NCBI RefSeq assembly: GCF_000213175.1 | Contig: NW_009799104.1 | Coordinates: forward strand, 3,320,586 to 3,384,585 | DNA length: 64,000 bases | Direction: 5' to 3' | DNA from: Neurospora tetrasperma FGSC 2508 | Taxonomy: Eukaryota; Ascomycota; Sordariomycetes; Sordariales; Sordariaceae | Shown here: one piece after another, positions 35,087-48,076 of the stretch | How positions within the stretch are numbered: the stretch's first letter is position 1 | Layout of the letters: each line of letters begins with the position of its first letter | Translations under genes and position numbers: made by a program | Notes under the pieces: generated by a model | Seen by the model: only the letters and a program-made list of their open reading frames with translations | Databases searched by the model: none | Told to the model about the DNA's origin: nothing

Positions 35087-36067
35087 AAGAAACACTAATG
35101 GTCAGCGCTTACGCAGTACACGTTACATACCAATTGGGAATATTACGCCAATTCCTAAATCGAAATGGGTTGGAAAAAGCTTGTGATACGCCCGGGGTTT
35201 CCAAGATCGACTCCAATGGCCATCCCTTGCAACTGCAGGTGCATGATGGCTAGCCTTTTCTTCGAAATTCTCTTAAGCACTCGATTGTTCTTTGCTGGCA
35301 CTGGGGTCCAGCTAAGCACTGGTTGGATCAGCGGGATGGCTCACCCCCCAAGGGTAGGTAGGTATGATCGCGTACGAGCTTTGTTTCGTACCAGTCGGTG
35401 ATACGGTACCATGCTTTGTCGTCGACTTCGTTTCGCACCCTTACATTTCAGCAGACCCTTTGGGAGTGACTTCCCCCCCCCCCCTTAACCCCTCTGTTAA
35501 GTGTGGGTCGGGCATGGCGACATGGTGGCCGCCGCCCGCCCGGTGCCGCTTGAACTCGAGACCGACCGGGACGCCCCGGTTTTCCATTCAACTTCACTTT
35601 GTGAGTGAGGCTGTGAAGACGATTTTTGTCCAGTGTCACATACAACCGTCTCGAACATAGTGTGCTTCCTATTCTCTCTTCCAGTGCTTTCACACCAAAG
35701 CATCACTTGCAGACGGGACCTCTTCCTGTCTTCCCCTCTGGATACCTTATTCTTGGCCCGTCTCCTCTCTTTCAGCACGTCTCTCGTTTCAATAGTATGT
35801 TCATGTGGCGATGATCACTCTTTAGCTTTTTTTACTGTACACATCATCACCGTCCACCGCGAACAGAAGCGCCATCTTATAATCGTTAATCCTAATCGAT
35901 CGATTCTATCAGCGGGGACGGCGCTGTTTCGACATCTCATCCACACATGTTCTTTGCCTAGGATTCCAACCTGGGTCAGTCCTTTGCACCCTACCTACTA
36001 CGTCTTTAATCAGTTTCACATAGCCCGTTCCTTGCTGTTGTCACCGGGGCATCGCCATTGACTGGCA
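31756..36067. other. Long divergent uge3-gtb3 region
   Basis: 4.3 kb without a convincing gene. It includes a 35-A run at 35050-35084, a 12-C run near 35473-35484 and a T run near 33730. The region from about 35600 to 36060 is CT-rich and probably gtb3 leader, with several short upstream open frames. Long enough to hold separate promoters plus decayed repeats. Confidence 0.45.
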
Positions 36068-39000
36068 ATGGCTTCCATTTTCTCACCCCCGGGGGGCGCC
36101 GGGGACCCAGTACTACAGATATGCCATGGCAATAACGACACCGACCGTCTGGTCTACTGCAACAAGATACTATCTTCAGAGGAGAGGCTACAGACCTCAT
36201 GGCAGTGGGGTACCTTGATAGTGGGAATCGCAGGGTTGGCTCTTCCCGTCCTACTATCAGTGATCCTAACCATATACCATCGTCTGTGTCAGTCAATATC
36301 AGACAGTTACACCAAGTGAGTTGACCCAAGACTTGTCTCCTAGCTCCCCAATTACTACCATCACCCATACTGTCCTCGGTATTCATCATATTGCCCATGA
36401 TATTAACATCCACCATAGACGGAAACGCAAATCACCTCCCGAACGGAAGCAAGCTGGCTCACCACCGTCGCGGCCCGAGTTCAAGATCCCGTCCTCAACC
36501 AAGGCTTTCCAGTTCTTGGATGGCGGTGTATCATCAGGCGCCGCCGCCCCCCAGCCATTGGTAGGGGGCACTGTTTACATTAGTCCCTTGCCGTCGTGCA
36601 CGGACCCCACCCCTTTCCAACCGCTTCAAGCTACCCCAACCCAAGACATCACTTGTCTCGGCCTGGTTGACGCCAAGGACGTCTCCCCTGCCGATGTTGC
36701 GGCGTGGGAGACGCATATCTCCGACTTCATCCTAAGTGATGACGTGTCCGGGGTGGTCTTGAAGGTAACGGACCTCGCCAAGGAGGATGAGGAGACGGCG
36801 GCGCGTCTCTTTGCGCGACTACACCAGCGGGCGGTGCCGATTGTCCTTAACCTTGGCCTTGATGAGAAGGAGGAGGAGGAAGAGGAGTCCAAGTTCGTAA
36901 ACAGTGTTGACTTTTCGAGCCTGGTGGGCATCATTGTTGAAAATGCTTGTATCCTGCCCAACGGCGAAAGACGGGATTACTTCCGCTCGGAGAAGTTGAG
37001 GGAGCTCATGAACAAGTGTGCCAAGGAGCGACTGGAGCGCCCGCACTTTTTTGTGGCCTTTCACGATCTCTGGGACCAGCAGCCTTCTGTGGCGGTTGTG
37101 TGCAGAGGTGAGAAGGTCGCAAGCCATTTCGAGGCTATTTATCAGCATGGTCCTCGACATGTGGCGAGTGGTCTGAAGATGACACAGCCTCCTGTGAGCG
37201 GCTTTGAGTATCTGCGAAAGCCAGAGACTTCTGAAGTAAGTCTTCCCAATGAACCCAATTGATCTGTTACAAGATGAGAGTTAACGAGACTGACTGTTAC
37301 AACAGCTCCAAACTGCATGGTTGCAGCAAAAGAAAAAGGTCTATGTGGGCGATGACAATGAGCTACTTGACCAGACTTCACGACTTGACGTTGATAGAAT
37401 CGCGTCCATCGTCCCTTGCGTCAAGAAGCTGTTGCAGCCCGTTGCGCAAACCACCGAGAAGCAAGAGTGGTGGTCGGACGAACCAGAGCTCTCCTTCCCG
37501 CCCCCCTATCGCGAGGTGGCGCCTGCAAGGGACGAATTCTGGGAGTGCGACCACAGGGGTGAGGCGCTCTCAGCCTTGGGATGCATCCCACTCACTGCGT
37601 CGGCAACCGACATGCAGTACGAGGCCATCTTGGCGACGCAGACCCATCTGCGCGATTTGAACATGCTTCAAAGGCTGCGGCCTGCCGAGGTCGATAAGCT
37701 TGTCATGGCCTATCGCAATTTCCAGCTGGAAACCGCTCATCCTCACCTGTTCGCTCCCCTTGTCGAGGGCCTGGTCGAGGGCAAAGTCTGCGTCTACAAG
37801 GGTCTCGATACCGGCTTCAAGGTTCCTGATGGCGAGGCTCACTTCTGGGGTATCTCTGTTCCTCGTTCGGAGGATGGCGATGTTGACATCTTCATTTCGA
37901 GGAGCAATCCCAGTGATGTCGCGACCATTCTCCATGTTTGGCTGGCTCACAGTGGTGTTTCGCGTGTGGAAAGGTACGAGGAGGAACTTCGCTTGGAGAA
38001 CAACATGGGCTCCGATTTGCCTCTCCCTACTAGCATCCAGACTGCCATCAACATGTGCTCGCCGTCTGAGGTTCTCTTCTTCTTGCAACAGCTGCAAGTC
38101 AGTCGCCTGACGCATCCCTTCCGCATCGTCATGGAGGCCTATTGCCGAGCTGTTCTCCTGGATGAGTCTTCTACCATTGCTTGGAACGACGCTCACTGCC
38201 GTCTTTACCTCGAGGGCAAGGTCTCCATGCGGGACCTCCTCGAGCGGAGACTTGCCGAGTTCGCTCGCCAGGGTGCCACTGCCCTTCCTTCCGCTGATGG
38301 CCTCGTGGCTGTTGCTGAGAAAATCGAGCAGCGTGTCCGTGAATCCCTCTACTCTGGCAATGTCGATGCGCTCAACGCCATCAGGAACCCCTTAACATAT
38401 GCTCTGGATCCTATGAACCAGTACCACGACAACAAGTTTGTTGATGTCAACACTGATCTGATCGCTCTCATGTTCTTCACCACTGTTCGCAAGCTTGCTC
38501 TTGAGGATGTCTACCTTGAGGCCACGGATCACTGCCCCCTTTTCTCGCAGGCCGATCAAGCAGCTGTTTTTGCTGAACTGTGGGTGCTTGGTTCTCAGTG
38601 CGAAGCTTTCTTTGGCATGCATCCGCGTGCCCTTGGCAAGATCATCTACGACCAGTACACCGCCTACCTTCGCAAGAACCCGCCCCCTACTCCTTCGGAT
38701 GACGGCGATCGCAATGGCCACATGACTGTGTATTCCAAGCCCAAGCCTACTCAGAGAGAGCCCGGCGATGAGTACGAGGATCCTGCTCGCCGTGGCTTTA
38801 GAGACCGCATGAAGCTCAGCTACTTCCGCGAGAAGCTCGCTGACTTTGGCGCTCTCTCCATCTTTTGCATGCCCGCTATCATGGATATCCTGCTTCTCAC
38901 CTTTGTCGGTCGTGGTCTGTTCATGACTGCCTACATGGGCGAGGACAACCTCCTTGCCGCTTGCTACGGTCTTTTGATTGCGCTGCTGATCTCGGCTGGT

Positions 39001-42000
39001 GTCACCGGCTGGGTCGGCAGTATCGGCAACTACTACCTCTGCAACTTTGCGTACACCAACATGGTCTTCTTCCACGCTCAGCGCCTTTCGGGTGGCTTCG
39101 TGTTGACCTTGTTAGTCGGTCTGGTTGGCTTCATTGCCTTCACTGTCAAGACTTCGGTCTACGCTGGTCTTGTCTTCTTTGCATATCTCGTGCTTCTTGC
39201 AACTTACCTCAACATCCTCGGTATCATGGCTACCATGCACCAGGAGGGAAGCCCCTTGACATCGGGCCGCAGTGTCTTGTGGAGAACCATCCCGTTGCTT
39301 CTCATCTCGCCTGCGCTTTCATCCTTCGTCAATGGCAAGGACCTCGCCATCTACCTATCTGTCGGATACGGCTTCCTCGCGCTGCTCATCTTCCAATACC
39401 GCAAGCTGTGTCACGAGTGGATGGGCTGGCTCAGTAACATCCCCAAGTTCACAGAGGCCGACGTTCACGCGTGGTACGAGCACCGCATGAGTCAGAGCTC
39501 GGTCGCGAGCCCCAGCAGCGAGAAGATCAACGCGGATGAGACTAAGAAGCTCGCGCTCCAGGCTTTCCGCGACGCCGTCAAGAAGCAGCAAGGTCGCATC
39601 TTTGGCGCTGCGCCTGATGCCCTGGTGCACAAGGTGGTCGAGGGGTTGCCCTACATCAACTGGATCCTTCGCATGGACGGTCCTCCCGAGGAGGTAGTCG
39701 ATGTCTTCTCGCCTCCCTGGTTTGCGCAGCTCAGCGAAGCACAGAAGAAACGACTCCAGATGTCCCAGGGTCTCAAGGAGCACAGCGTCTTCTTCCTCTT
39801 CCGCCAGGCTCGCTACGACATTGGCCAGAACGTCGGCCTTTTCCTCGTCTGCCTGCTGGATCGGTGGGTCAGCATCGTCATGTCGGGCAGCGGCAATCCG
39901 AACGTCTTTTCCAACTTCACTTCGCGCTACGCCATCTGCTTCGCTATCCTGTACTTTTGTCTGTCCATCATGGTGCTCGACGTCACCATCAAGAAGTACT
40001 GGCAGTTCAGCTACGATCTCCCCAAGGGCATCCTCTCCAGCGATGCGGAGCTGTTCGCGCTCAGGCAAAAGTGGCAGCAGACTCGCCGAATCAAGTACAT
40101 CGGCGCGCTCCTTACCCTCGCCACCAGGCTCCTGGCGACATTTGGCTTAACTACCATTCTTGTCTGGCTATTCGTTAAAGAGACGCAAATCCTGGCGCTG
40201 TACTACCTGTACTGCCTCGGTTACACTGGCGTTATGATCTTCCAGTTCAACCGCTGCTTTACGACCAGCGTCCGCGCTCACGTTCTGTCTATCCTCACCT
40301 CCGCCGTCATCGGCTTCATCGTCGGCTGCCTGCTTTACCTGATGCCTGAGGGGAAGATCGTCTCGGTGGACGTGATTGGTCTCTGCGTCGCTTCCGTCTT
40401 CGCTGCCGTGTCCACCTCGTACTGGGCCATCAGGAAGCCGAAGCAGATGGACCTCAAGGAGGATGGCGCCAACGGCGACAAGCCCAACACGTGGAAGCAG
40501 CACAAGATCGGCCACTCTGATAACTCCTTCACTGGCAAAAAGCCCGCTCAGGTCAAGGACCTCCCTGGAGATCTTCTCCTTGCTAAGCAGGAGACCCCCT
40601 TGGCTCGCTCCGTCTCGGAGACACTTCGCGATGGTCAGAGCAACTTCCCCGGGGGGAACTCAGGGACGGTTTCCTGGCGGGAGGACGTTCTCAACGCTGC
40701 ATTGGCCATGTGGCTAGATGAGAAAATTTGCGTCACTGTCTGCCCACGCAGTGTTTTCCTAGACGCCGGACTCAGCGAATGTGTTTCCTTCAGCGAGCTC
40801 AAAGACGACGAATTGCACATCACCACTGGCTTCCTTCCCGAAGAGGAAGTCCACCTAGCAACATGGCAGCCTCTCCTCGCTTGCATGATCGGCGAAGCCA
40901 TCCTCTACCACACTGCCCGCGGCATCATCGGTCTGGACACCGCCAAGGCCGTCCAAGCCGAGCACATCCTTTCGGGCGCGGACCGTTCCTTCACCGTGTC
41001 CAAGCGCATCGCCTTCCAGCTCGCTACCGAGGACCGACAGGGTCTTTACCGGATCCGCGAGCAGACCAACCAGGAACTGATGAAGCATCTCTGCCTGGAA
41101 ACCAACATCGACTCGGAGTGGGTGTCCCTCCCTCGTCCTGTGCAGGAAACCATCCTGTCGCGTATCCAGGGCATGTCGGCCTCGCAGTCGCGCGACTTTC
41201 CTGCCTGGATGGAGGAGAAGGGCGTCGATCTCCGCTGCAGTAACTTCCACGTGAAACTCTGTCTCGAACTTTACCTGATGGCTGGCGAGCGCGTCATGAT
41301 GTACAATTCTGCTTTTAATAACACCTCCACGTCCACTCTGTGCTACTTGCCTGAACCCGACAGCGAGAGTAGCACCCAGGAGACCTCGCCTCTCCTAGAA
41401 AACGGGAAGAAGAGCAAGCACATGCACTGGACGCACAAGATCCTCTTTTACGTACCCATCAACTTCGTCAAGTGGGTAGCCATCATCTCGGGCGCCGGGT
41501 CCAACATTGAGCGCGAGCTATGGTACTCCCTCCGCAAAATGCCGCGCGCTCGCAAGGTACTCATGTGGCTCATCCTGGCCATTTGGCAGATGTGTTTCCA
41601 GATCCGGGATACCTGGATTTTCATGATTCTCATCTTCCATCACAAGTCCCTGGTGCAGATTTGGCGGTTGGCGCGCAAGGGAACGCCCAGGACTTTGTAC
41701 AAGAACCGTATCGTTGTGGTGATGCGTAGACAGGCTTTGACGGGCTTTGCGAAGCTTAATGAGTACGGCAAGTTGATGCTGAATATCTATGAGGGTCATC
41801 TCAAGGAGGTTCCGGAGGAGGAAAAGACTCAGCCTGTTGCTACGGCTGTTTATGATCACACTTATCGTCTCATCACTAAGTCTGTTAAAAAGGGCAAGGA
41901 GGAGGTACTTTCGTCGTTCACTTATGGTGAGGGCAACAAGTCTAGACGCCCGACGGAGAAGTACGTCGTCGAAGGCACTACTGTCAAGCGCTGCCACTAC

Positions 42001-44955
42001 GATGAGAGACGCCGCATCTCCCATGGTATCATCAAGTTCGGCGACGTCGAGTACTCCTTCCGGTACTTTTACAAGTCCAGTCCCAAGGGTTCTCAGGATG
42101 TGCTCAAGGCCGAGTACGAGCTGAAGGCCGACCACCCCTTCGTCTTGACCGTCTACTGGGGTACTCCTCCCAAGGAAAAGGTCGAGGAATGCAACTGGAC
42201 CCCCTCTGACCGCGTCGGTCAAGTCGACCGCAGCACCTACGGCAGAACCTTCACCACCGTCATCACGTATCCCCATCGTCGTGACCCCGTTGAGACCACT
42301 TACATGGAGGAGAACGGCAGACAAATCACTGTCGACCGCCCGCCCCGCATCTTTGAGCACGAGGACGTCCTTCTACAGAGGCCTACTGATGTCTCGTTCG
42401 AGAATGACGATCTCTTCATCTACCACCGCCGCTCTTATGTCGAGCGCATGGCCAAGAACCTCAAGCAGACGCACTCGTTCGCCTCCCGCCTCAATCCCAT
42501 GTCCTGGTTCTCTATGCGTAAGAAGTCCATCTACCGCCCTGTCCCTACCTGGTGGTTGCGTACCGAACTCTGGGACATCTGGCGCAAGTCCGGCACTCTC
42601 GATGCTGTCACTGCCTGCTGGATGGACGAGCTCATTCTGCGCGAGGAACCTCTTCTCCACCGGTACTGGTCTGCTAGAAATAGTGGTCAGCTCTCTCAGG
42701 CGCGCATGATTCTCGACGCCGACATTGACCAGATTTCCGCCGCTATCGAGATTGAGAAGCACGTTGGCGAGTTGTGCATGTTACCGATCAAGACTGCCGA
42801 CTTGTATGCCATGGGTCTCGGCAAGGATGCCAACCAGATCACCACCCGGCCGCAGGACTGCTTCAATGACTCGGAGAACCGTATCTCGGTCATCTTCAAC
42901 GATATTGGGTGTTGGCCTGAGTCTCCCGGTGGTGTCTCCAACTGCCGTCGCGATCTTGTCAACGGTCATACTACCATCCGCAACCACGTCTTGGCTGAGT
43001 CTGCCAACGAGTATGGTATCCCGCGCTTCCAGGTCGAACGCAACGTTCAGTCGCTCAAGGTCGTGCCCCTTTGGGGTCTTGACGGTCGTGTTCCCAACCA
43101 CGGTCTCATTGAGAACCTCCTTGAGATGCAGGTCGAGGACAAGATTGTGCGCACCGACATTGATCGCGACGTCGTTGACACCTTCATCCCGCTTCTCCGT
43201 CTCTTCGTCAAGGGTGCGCGCTCGCGTCATATCTCCAAGGCAGATATGTATCGGTACAGCAATGCCATCCTGGATATGTTCCAGTACTTTGAACATAAGG
43301 ATTACAACAAGACTTGGAACTCCAAGGAGGTGGCTGCCGCGTGGGCCGAGGCCTGGCTCATCAAGTACGATGATCCGGATATCACTGACCCCGAGGATAA
43401 CCTGGCGGTTCAGCAGCCTACCATGTCGGACTTCCGCGACTCGCTCGCCATCTTCTCCTCATACTTCTTCATCTACGCCGTCCAGACCCCCGAGGACTGC
43501 CCCAAGGTCTTCCAGAGCACGCACCACGGTATCAGCTCCATGTTCGGTGTGTTCCTCAAGTACCAGCGCGGTGCCACCTTTGGTATCTGGGATCATGCCA
43601 TTCTCTGGCGTGAGTGCTGCCTCAACCTCAGCCCTGCGCAGTCGACCTTGCCCATCCCTGTCCAGTCCATGGTCCTCGCTGGTATCGGTCTGGCCATGAA
43701 GCTCGCCTACTTCCACGCCGATGTCATCTTGCCTTGCACGTCCTTCTTCAATCCCATCTGGGAGACCTCGCTCGGCACCGACACGAACCGTATCGGGCAC
43801 GAGAAGAAGTTTGCTCGCAAGATCGATCCCATTGTCAATGGTGTCAGCAACATGGATGCCTTCAAGCCCGTCGATGAAGTCCGCACCACCACGCCTACAG
43901 TCGTCATGCTGTCCAATGTGCAGTTCATCAAGGACATCCGCACCGCCATCCGCGCTGCTGACGTCATCGTCAACCAGTACGGCTTCAAGGAGTACCGCCT
44001 CTTCATCTACGGCGCCAAGGACCGCGAGCCCGAGTATGCCATCAATATGACCAAGCTGATTGAGGGGTGCAAGCTCACCGAGCATGTCATTCTCAAGGGC
44101 TTCGGCAAGCCTCAAGAGATTCTCAAGGACGCCTGGCTCTTCATGAACTCGTCCCTTTCCGAAGGTCTCCCGCTCGCCGTTGGTGAAGCTGCTCTAGCCG
44201 GTGTCCCTGTCGTCGCCACTGCCGTCGGCGCCACTGCGCTCGTCCTCACTGACCCCGACAACCCGTCCGTCGCCTACGGCGAAGTTGTCCCGCCCAACGA
44301 CCCTGTCGGCCTCGCCCGCGCCCAGATCTCCATGCTCGCCATGGCCGGTCCCTGGGCCAAGTTTGCCGGCGACGTCGACAAGCGTGGTTCCGTCCTGCCC
44401 TCGCTCATGCTCCCTGATACCCTGACCCCCACCGACGTCGCTTTCCTCACCAAGCGCATGCACGAGAAGACGGACGCCCGTCGCAAGCTCGGCATGTTGA
44501 CGAGAGAAGTCGTCCTCAAGGGCTTCCACGGCGAGCGGTACCTGCGCGAGCACGAGCAAATGTACTGGGTGCAGTGGCACATGGCCAAGATGCGTCGGGA
44601 CCCGGGTGTGATGCGTCGTCGGGCGCTCGTCAGGAGGAGCGAGTTGATGAGGTTCAGCGGCCAGGGAACGACGACGCAGACAGGCGATTATGATGGCGAC
44701 GCGAGCACGGTCATCTATGGCGGTAGCGAGGCGGCGTTGGATGATGAGTACAGGGAGGATCGGAACTCGAGGAGGAGTCGGAGCAGTTATCAGGGGCAGA
44801 GGCAGGGCAGGAGGCTGAGCAAGCCGCAGCCGCAGCAGAATGTGAGGAACTTGTCGAGGTTGACGGTTGCGACGGTGGGAGGAGGGTCCGAGGCGGGGCC
44901 GAGCGGGTTGAGCTCGGGGAGGGCGAGTATGGTTAGTCAGAGGGAGGTTGTTTGA
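36068..44955 (+). CDS. gtb3: Gtb3-like GAG synthase: giant multi-span membrane GT4 glycosyltransferase
   Basis: Exons 36068-36315, 36419-37235 and 37306-44955; introns of 103 and 70 nt (donors GTGAGT and GTAAGT; acceptors CCATAG and CAACAG), predicted 2,904 residues. One membrane span lies at about 46-72 (TLIVGIAGLALPVLLSVILT), followed by a long predicted cytosolic part. Clusters of spans occur at about 870-1060, 1200-1400 and 1735-1800. The GT4 domain occupies about 2200-2720: GCWPESPGGVSNCRRDL at its N-lobe, FKEYRLFIYGAKDREPEYA in its C-lobe and the E-x7-E nucleotide-sugar motif in SEGLPLAVGEAALAGVPVVA. The tail is Arg/Gln/Ser-rich. The putative GAG glycosyltransferase of Aspergillus (Gtb3) is described this way: thought to polymerise Gal/GalNAc and, with its many spans, to move the chain across the plasma membrane; export is inferred. 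Confidence 0.9.
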
Positions 44956-45664
44956 TGGTCGTGTAGTTCTGTATTGAAATTGTTAGATGTCAGAGGAGGT
45001 GCTGCTGAATGTTGAGAGTTCAGCTGAACATACAAAAATCTTGAAGTGGAGGTGGGAGAGGAGGAAGTTACGAAAGAATTAAAAAGGAAGGAAGGAACTT
45101 CGAAATCACTGGATCTACAGGTGGGGCAGGGGAGGCTTTTTGCATACACCACCAAAAGTACATACCACTACCATATTTCCCTTTGCTCGTCATATATCTG
45201 CGTTTTGTCATGGGAGCCGGCGGGTTTGCGAAGCGTGTGTGGAAAAGTTTGCATGATTATGAGACTGAAGGAGATGGATGAGATATCCTAAAAGCATTGT
45301 GTGTGTGGATTAGCGAAGGGAGAGAGATGATCGTCAATAATAATATTATCACGACTGCTTCATTGTTGACCTTGTAATTTCCTGCTTGTGATTGTGGTTG
45401 TGGTGTTTGTCTGGTGGGAGAAGGAGGAGAAGGGGGGCGAGGTAGAATGGAAGGAGTGGTGGAACGAAGCTAGAGGGGACTCGACGGGGTGATTGTTGTC
45501 GCTGGCTTTGGATGGGTTTGGAGGCAAGCACTTTGGATTGGCATGGTGGGTGTTTCTTTCATGCTTGATTGCCCGGACTGATATAATGACGACGGAGGTG
45601 TTGAGTGTTGGCGGGCAAGGAAAGCGAGGATTCTAAGTGGCGAAAATCAGAAGATTTGGGGAAA
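44956..45664. other. Intergenic
   Basis: 3' flank of gtb3 and leader of the next gene. No gene supported. Confidence 0.5.
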
Positions 45665-46612
45665 ATGAAGATTGGCGCGGTTCTGGAATCTCTTCCAGAC
45701 GAATTGCCTGACATCCCACTCCCCGACCAAGGCACAGTCAAGCGTCAGCCCAATCCGCCACAAGTTCCATTGGTGTCTCGGCCCTTCATTGATATCAACC
45801 ACTCTGACATGAGAAGATGGCAGTTGGCAATGGCATGTGGGGACCTTTCAGACATACCTCCAGATTTGCTCGTTGACAGGGCACGCAACCTTCCGCGGTT
45901 GGAAGACTACGAGCACTATATATCACTTTACTTCGGCTTCGGGCTTGTTAGCCTCCTTTACGGGGCGCTTCATTGTCTCGCGTGGAACGCTCCATTCACG
46001 TCAACTGCAGCAACAATCCTATGGCGGCTTTCCAGTGTGGCTATAGCCGCTAGCGGGGTTTTTGTGGTGGTCTTATCGGCTTGGAAGAAATATCCCCGTT
46101 TTCGCTACGTATACTTTGTTGAAGGTGTCTTCGAAGTTTTGGAAAGCCCATGGGAGAAACTAAACATGCCCCTGAGCTACTCGAAGCTCGAAGCTTATAT
46201 CGCCAATCATCAATGGATGGAAAGCATTTTGCTTCGGTCGCTAACTGACAGAATGAAGGCAAAATACCGTGCTATGTATGACCAGTCCGACTGGCCATCG
46301 TCGTGGCGAGGAACTTTCTATCTCTGCTCAACTCGTGCACTGCGTCTCCATTCTGTCATTGTCATTGCCACGGTGTTTGCGCTATTTTATATCCTGACTT
46401 TTGCATTTTTCGCGGCTGTCATACTAGCGATACTTCTAGCTCTTCTACTGTGGTTCATCTTTGACATCATCACGCTCTGTTTTATACCCCTGTATTTCCT
46501 GGCACGGGGTTATCTCGTGGTTGCTTCCTTTATCAACCTTGTTCACTTGTCCGACTCTGACTCGGCATATTTAGTGCCGTCATGGTCCAAGTATGTTCCG
46601 CATATTGGGTGA
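45665..46612 (+). CDS. Multi-span membrane protein of unknown function
   Basis: 315 residues from the first ATG (45665); the frame is open about 60 bases further up, so an upstream exon cannot be excluded. A hydrophilic N-terminus (ESLPDELPDIPLPDQG) precedes membrane segments at YISLYFGFGLVSLLYGALH, ATILWRLSSVAIAASGVFVV and a long hydrophobic stretch LHSVIVIATVFALFYILTFA onward, wide enough for two or three more spans. The C-terminus ends PSWSKYVPHIG. Between span groups is a conserved-looking cytosolic loop (LRSLTDRMKAKYRAMYDQSD). I do not recognise the family. A MITE-like element is inserted 89 bases past the stop. No evidence ties it to GAG synthesis despite being next to gtb3. Confidence 0.65.
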   Translation: MKIGAVLESLPDELPDIPLPDQGTVKRQPNPPQVPLVSRPFIDINHSDMRRWQLAMACGDLSDIPPDLLVDRARNLPRLEDYEHYISLYFGFGLVSLLYGALHCLAWNAPFTSTAATILWRLSSVAIAASGVFVVVLSAWKKYPRFRYVYFVEGVFEVLESPWEKLNMPLSYSKLEAYIANHQWMESILLRSLTDRMKAKYRAMYDQSDWPSSWRGTFYLCSTRALRLHSVIVIATVFALFYILTFAFFAAVILAILLALLLWFIFDIITLCFIPLYFLARGYLVVASFINLVHLSDSDSAYLVPSWSKYVPHIG

Positions 46613-46698
46613 ATCTCGCCGGTTGGTTGCAGAGCAAGCAAAAAAAGAGGGCATCTCAGGCGGAGGGGTGAAGATTTTCTTTCTTCGGACATCCTGTA

Positions 46699-46964
46699 TA
46701 CAGTCCGATACTAGTTTATTTATTAGCTTTGTACACCAGACACTCCTGGTAGTACAATATACATAGTGCACTAGACGAAATCTATTTCGAATAGTCCTAA
46801 ACTCTATACTAATGAATTGAAAGGCATTAGCTGGATTTAATCCAACATTTTGAATATCAGAAATAGCGTATCCAAAGTAAGATTATACATTAGTTAGCCA
46901 TAAGAACGTATAGGAATATTGACAAGAGGTCTCGAACTAACAAACAAACCAGTACTGGACTGTA
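46699..46964. mobile_element. MITE-like element, copy 2
   Basis: 262 bp at 46701-46962, flanked by TA (or TATA) on both sides, in the same orientation as the copy at 1839-2094. Shared internal blocks include TAGACG-AATCTATTTCGAAT, AAGGCATTAGC and CATTAGTTAGCCATAA. Many differences from copy 1 are transitions (G to A, C to T), especially in the left inverted repeat, as expected from RIP or age. Non-coding. Confidence 0.85.
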
Positions 46965-48076
46965 TACGGAGAAGGGTTTAACCTTAAAACATGGCACGTA
47001 AAAAAAAGACACATCGTTCACCTGCTATTATATCCAACTAGTTATCTCTGAATCTCCCTAAAAATCCATTCACTCAATAACCCGTCAAGGTACCTTAGGA
47101 CCAGGGCGCCTGGAAACAGACTAACCACGGGGCTGCTATCGCAGGATCTCTGTTTGGCCGGAAAAGTTGCAGTACATCAGCGATAACGGCATCGCATCTG
47201 CTAGTAGCGAAGGCAGACAAAAACAACAGAATTTCACAATTCCAAGGACTAATTAGGTAAATTACTGTACTGTAGCTTCGATTTCATTCATTCGGTCACA
47301 TATAGTCAGTGGACGTAAAAGTGTATGCGATGTCGACCCTCCGATATTGATCGCAAAGGGGGTGGGTGGATAATACTTGCTAGTTGCTGGTTGGTGGTCG
47401 GTGGTCGGTGGCCAGGAATCGATGGATGGGTGTTCCTGATTTGTCTGAGTGGGAGGGGGGATTGTCAATGGGTAATAATGCCTTTTCGTCTGGCAGTAAA
47501 CTTTTTGCTCGAAAAATGAGAAAATGAGATCATGACGTGCGTCGGTGCGTTCTAAGGACTGTTTAGGCATTAAACTCGTCCCTCGCTGACCCCTGGAAAA
47601 AAAAAAAAAAAGAAAAAAAGAAAAAAAGAAAGAAAAAAAAAGATATCGTGGTTTTCGTTAGTCTGACCCGGCCGCAGTCTACGTTACTACAGTACCTACC
47701 TGCGTGTATGTAATTTATCTTGGACGGGCGGGGCCTTCTAGGAGAATGAAGTGGCCTGCTTCAGTTACTTAGACTCGGGCAACAACGAAAGGTCAGGCAT
47801 GTATGTTGAAAAGTAGGTGCTACAAAGAACGAAGCGTTCTCGGGCTGTCGTCTACGGCTCTATGATGGCTTTCATGTCTAATGACAGTGGCAATTGAACT
47901 GCCCGGAGAGCAGCAGCTTCCCAGCATCTAATCATTCGGGAATTTAAATTCGAGATGGAACTTGAAGAGACGGGCGACTTCAGTGACTCAAGGGAAGGAG
48001 AATAATTGGGGGGGCACGCACCAACTGACCATCACGTCACGAAGGCTTGTGTGATATCCAAAACAATGCTACGTAT
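46965..48076. other. Intergenic with A/G-rich tract
   Basis: No gene. A poly-A/AAAG tract runs at about 47597-47642. Short open frames around 47262-47570 show no features. Confidence 0.5.

Noticed and set aside
33443-35375. StuA-type (WCGCGWNM) words at 33443-33450 and 35368-35375 between uge3 and gtb3
   Set aside because: StuA is known to control GAG genes in Aspergillus, but this degenerate word is expected about four times by chance in 4.3 kb, so the matches are not evidence.
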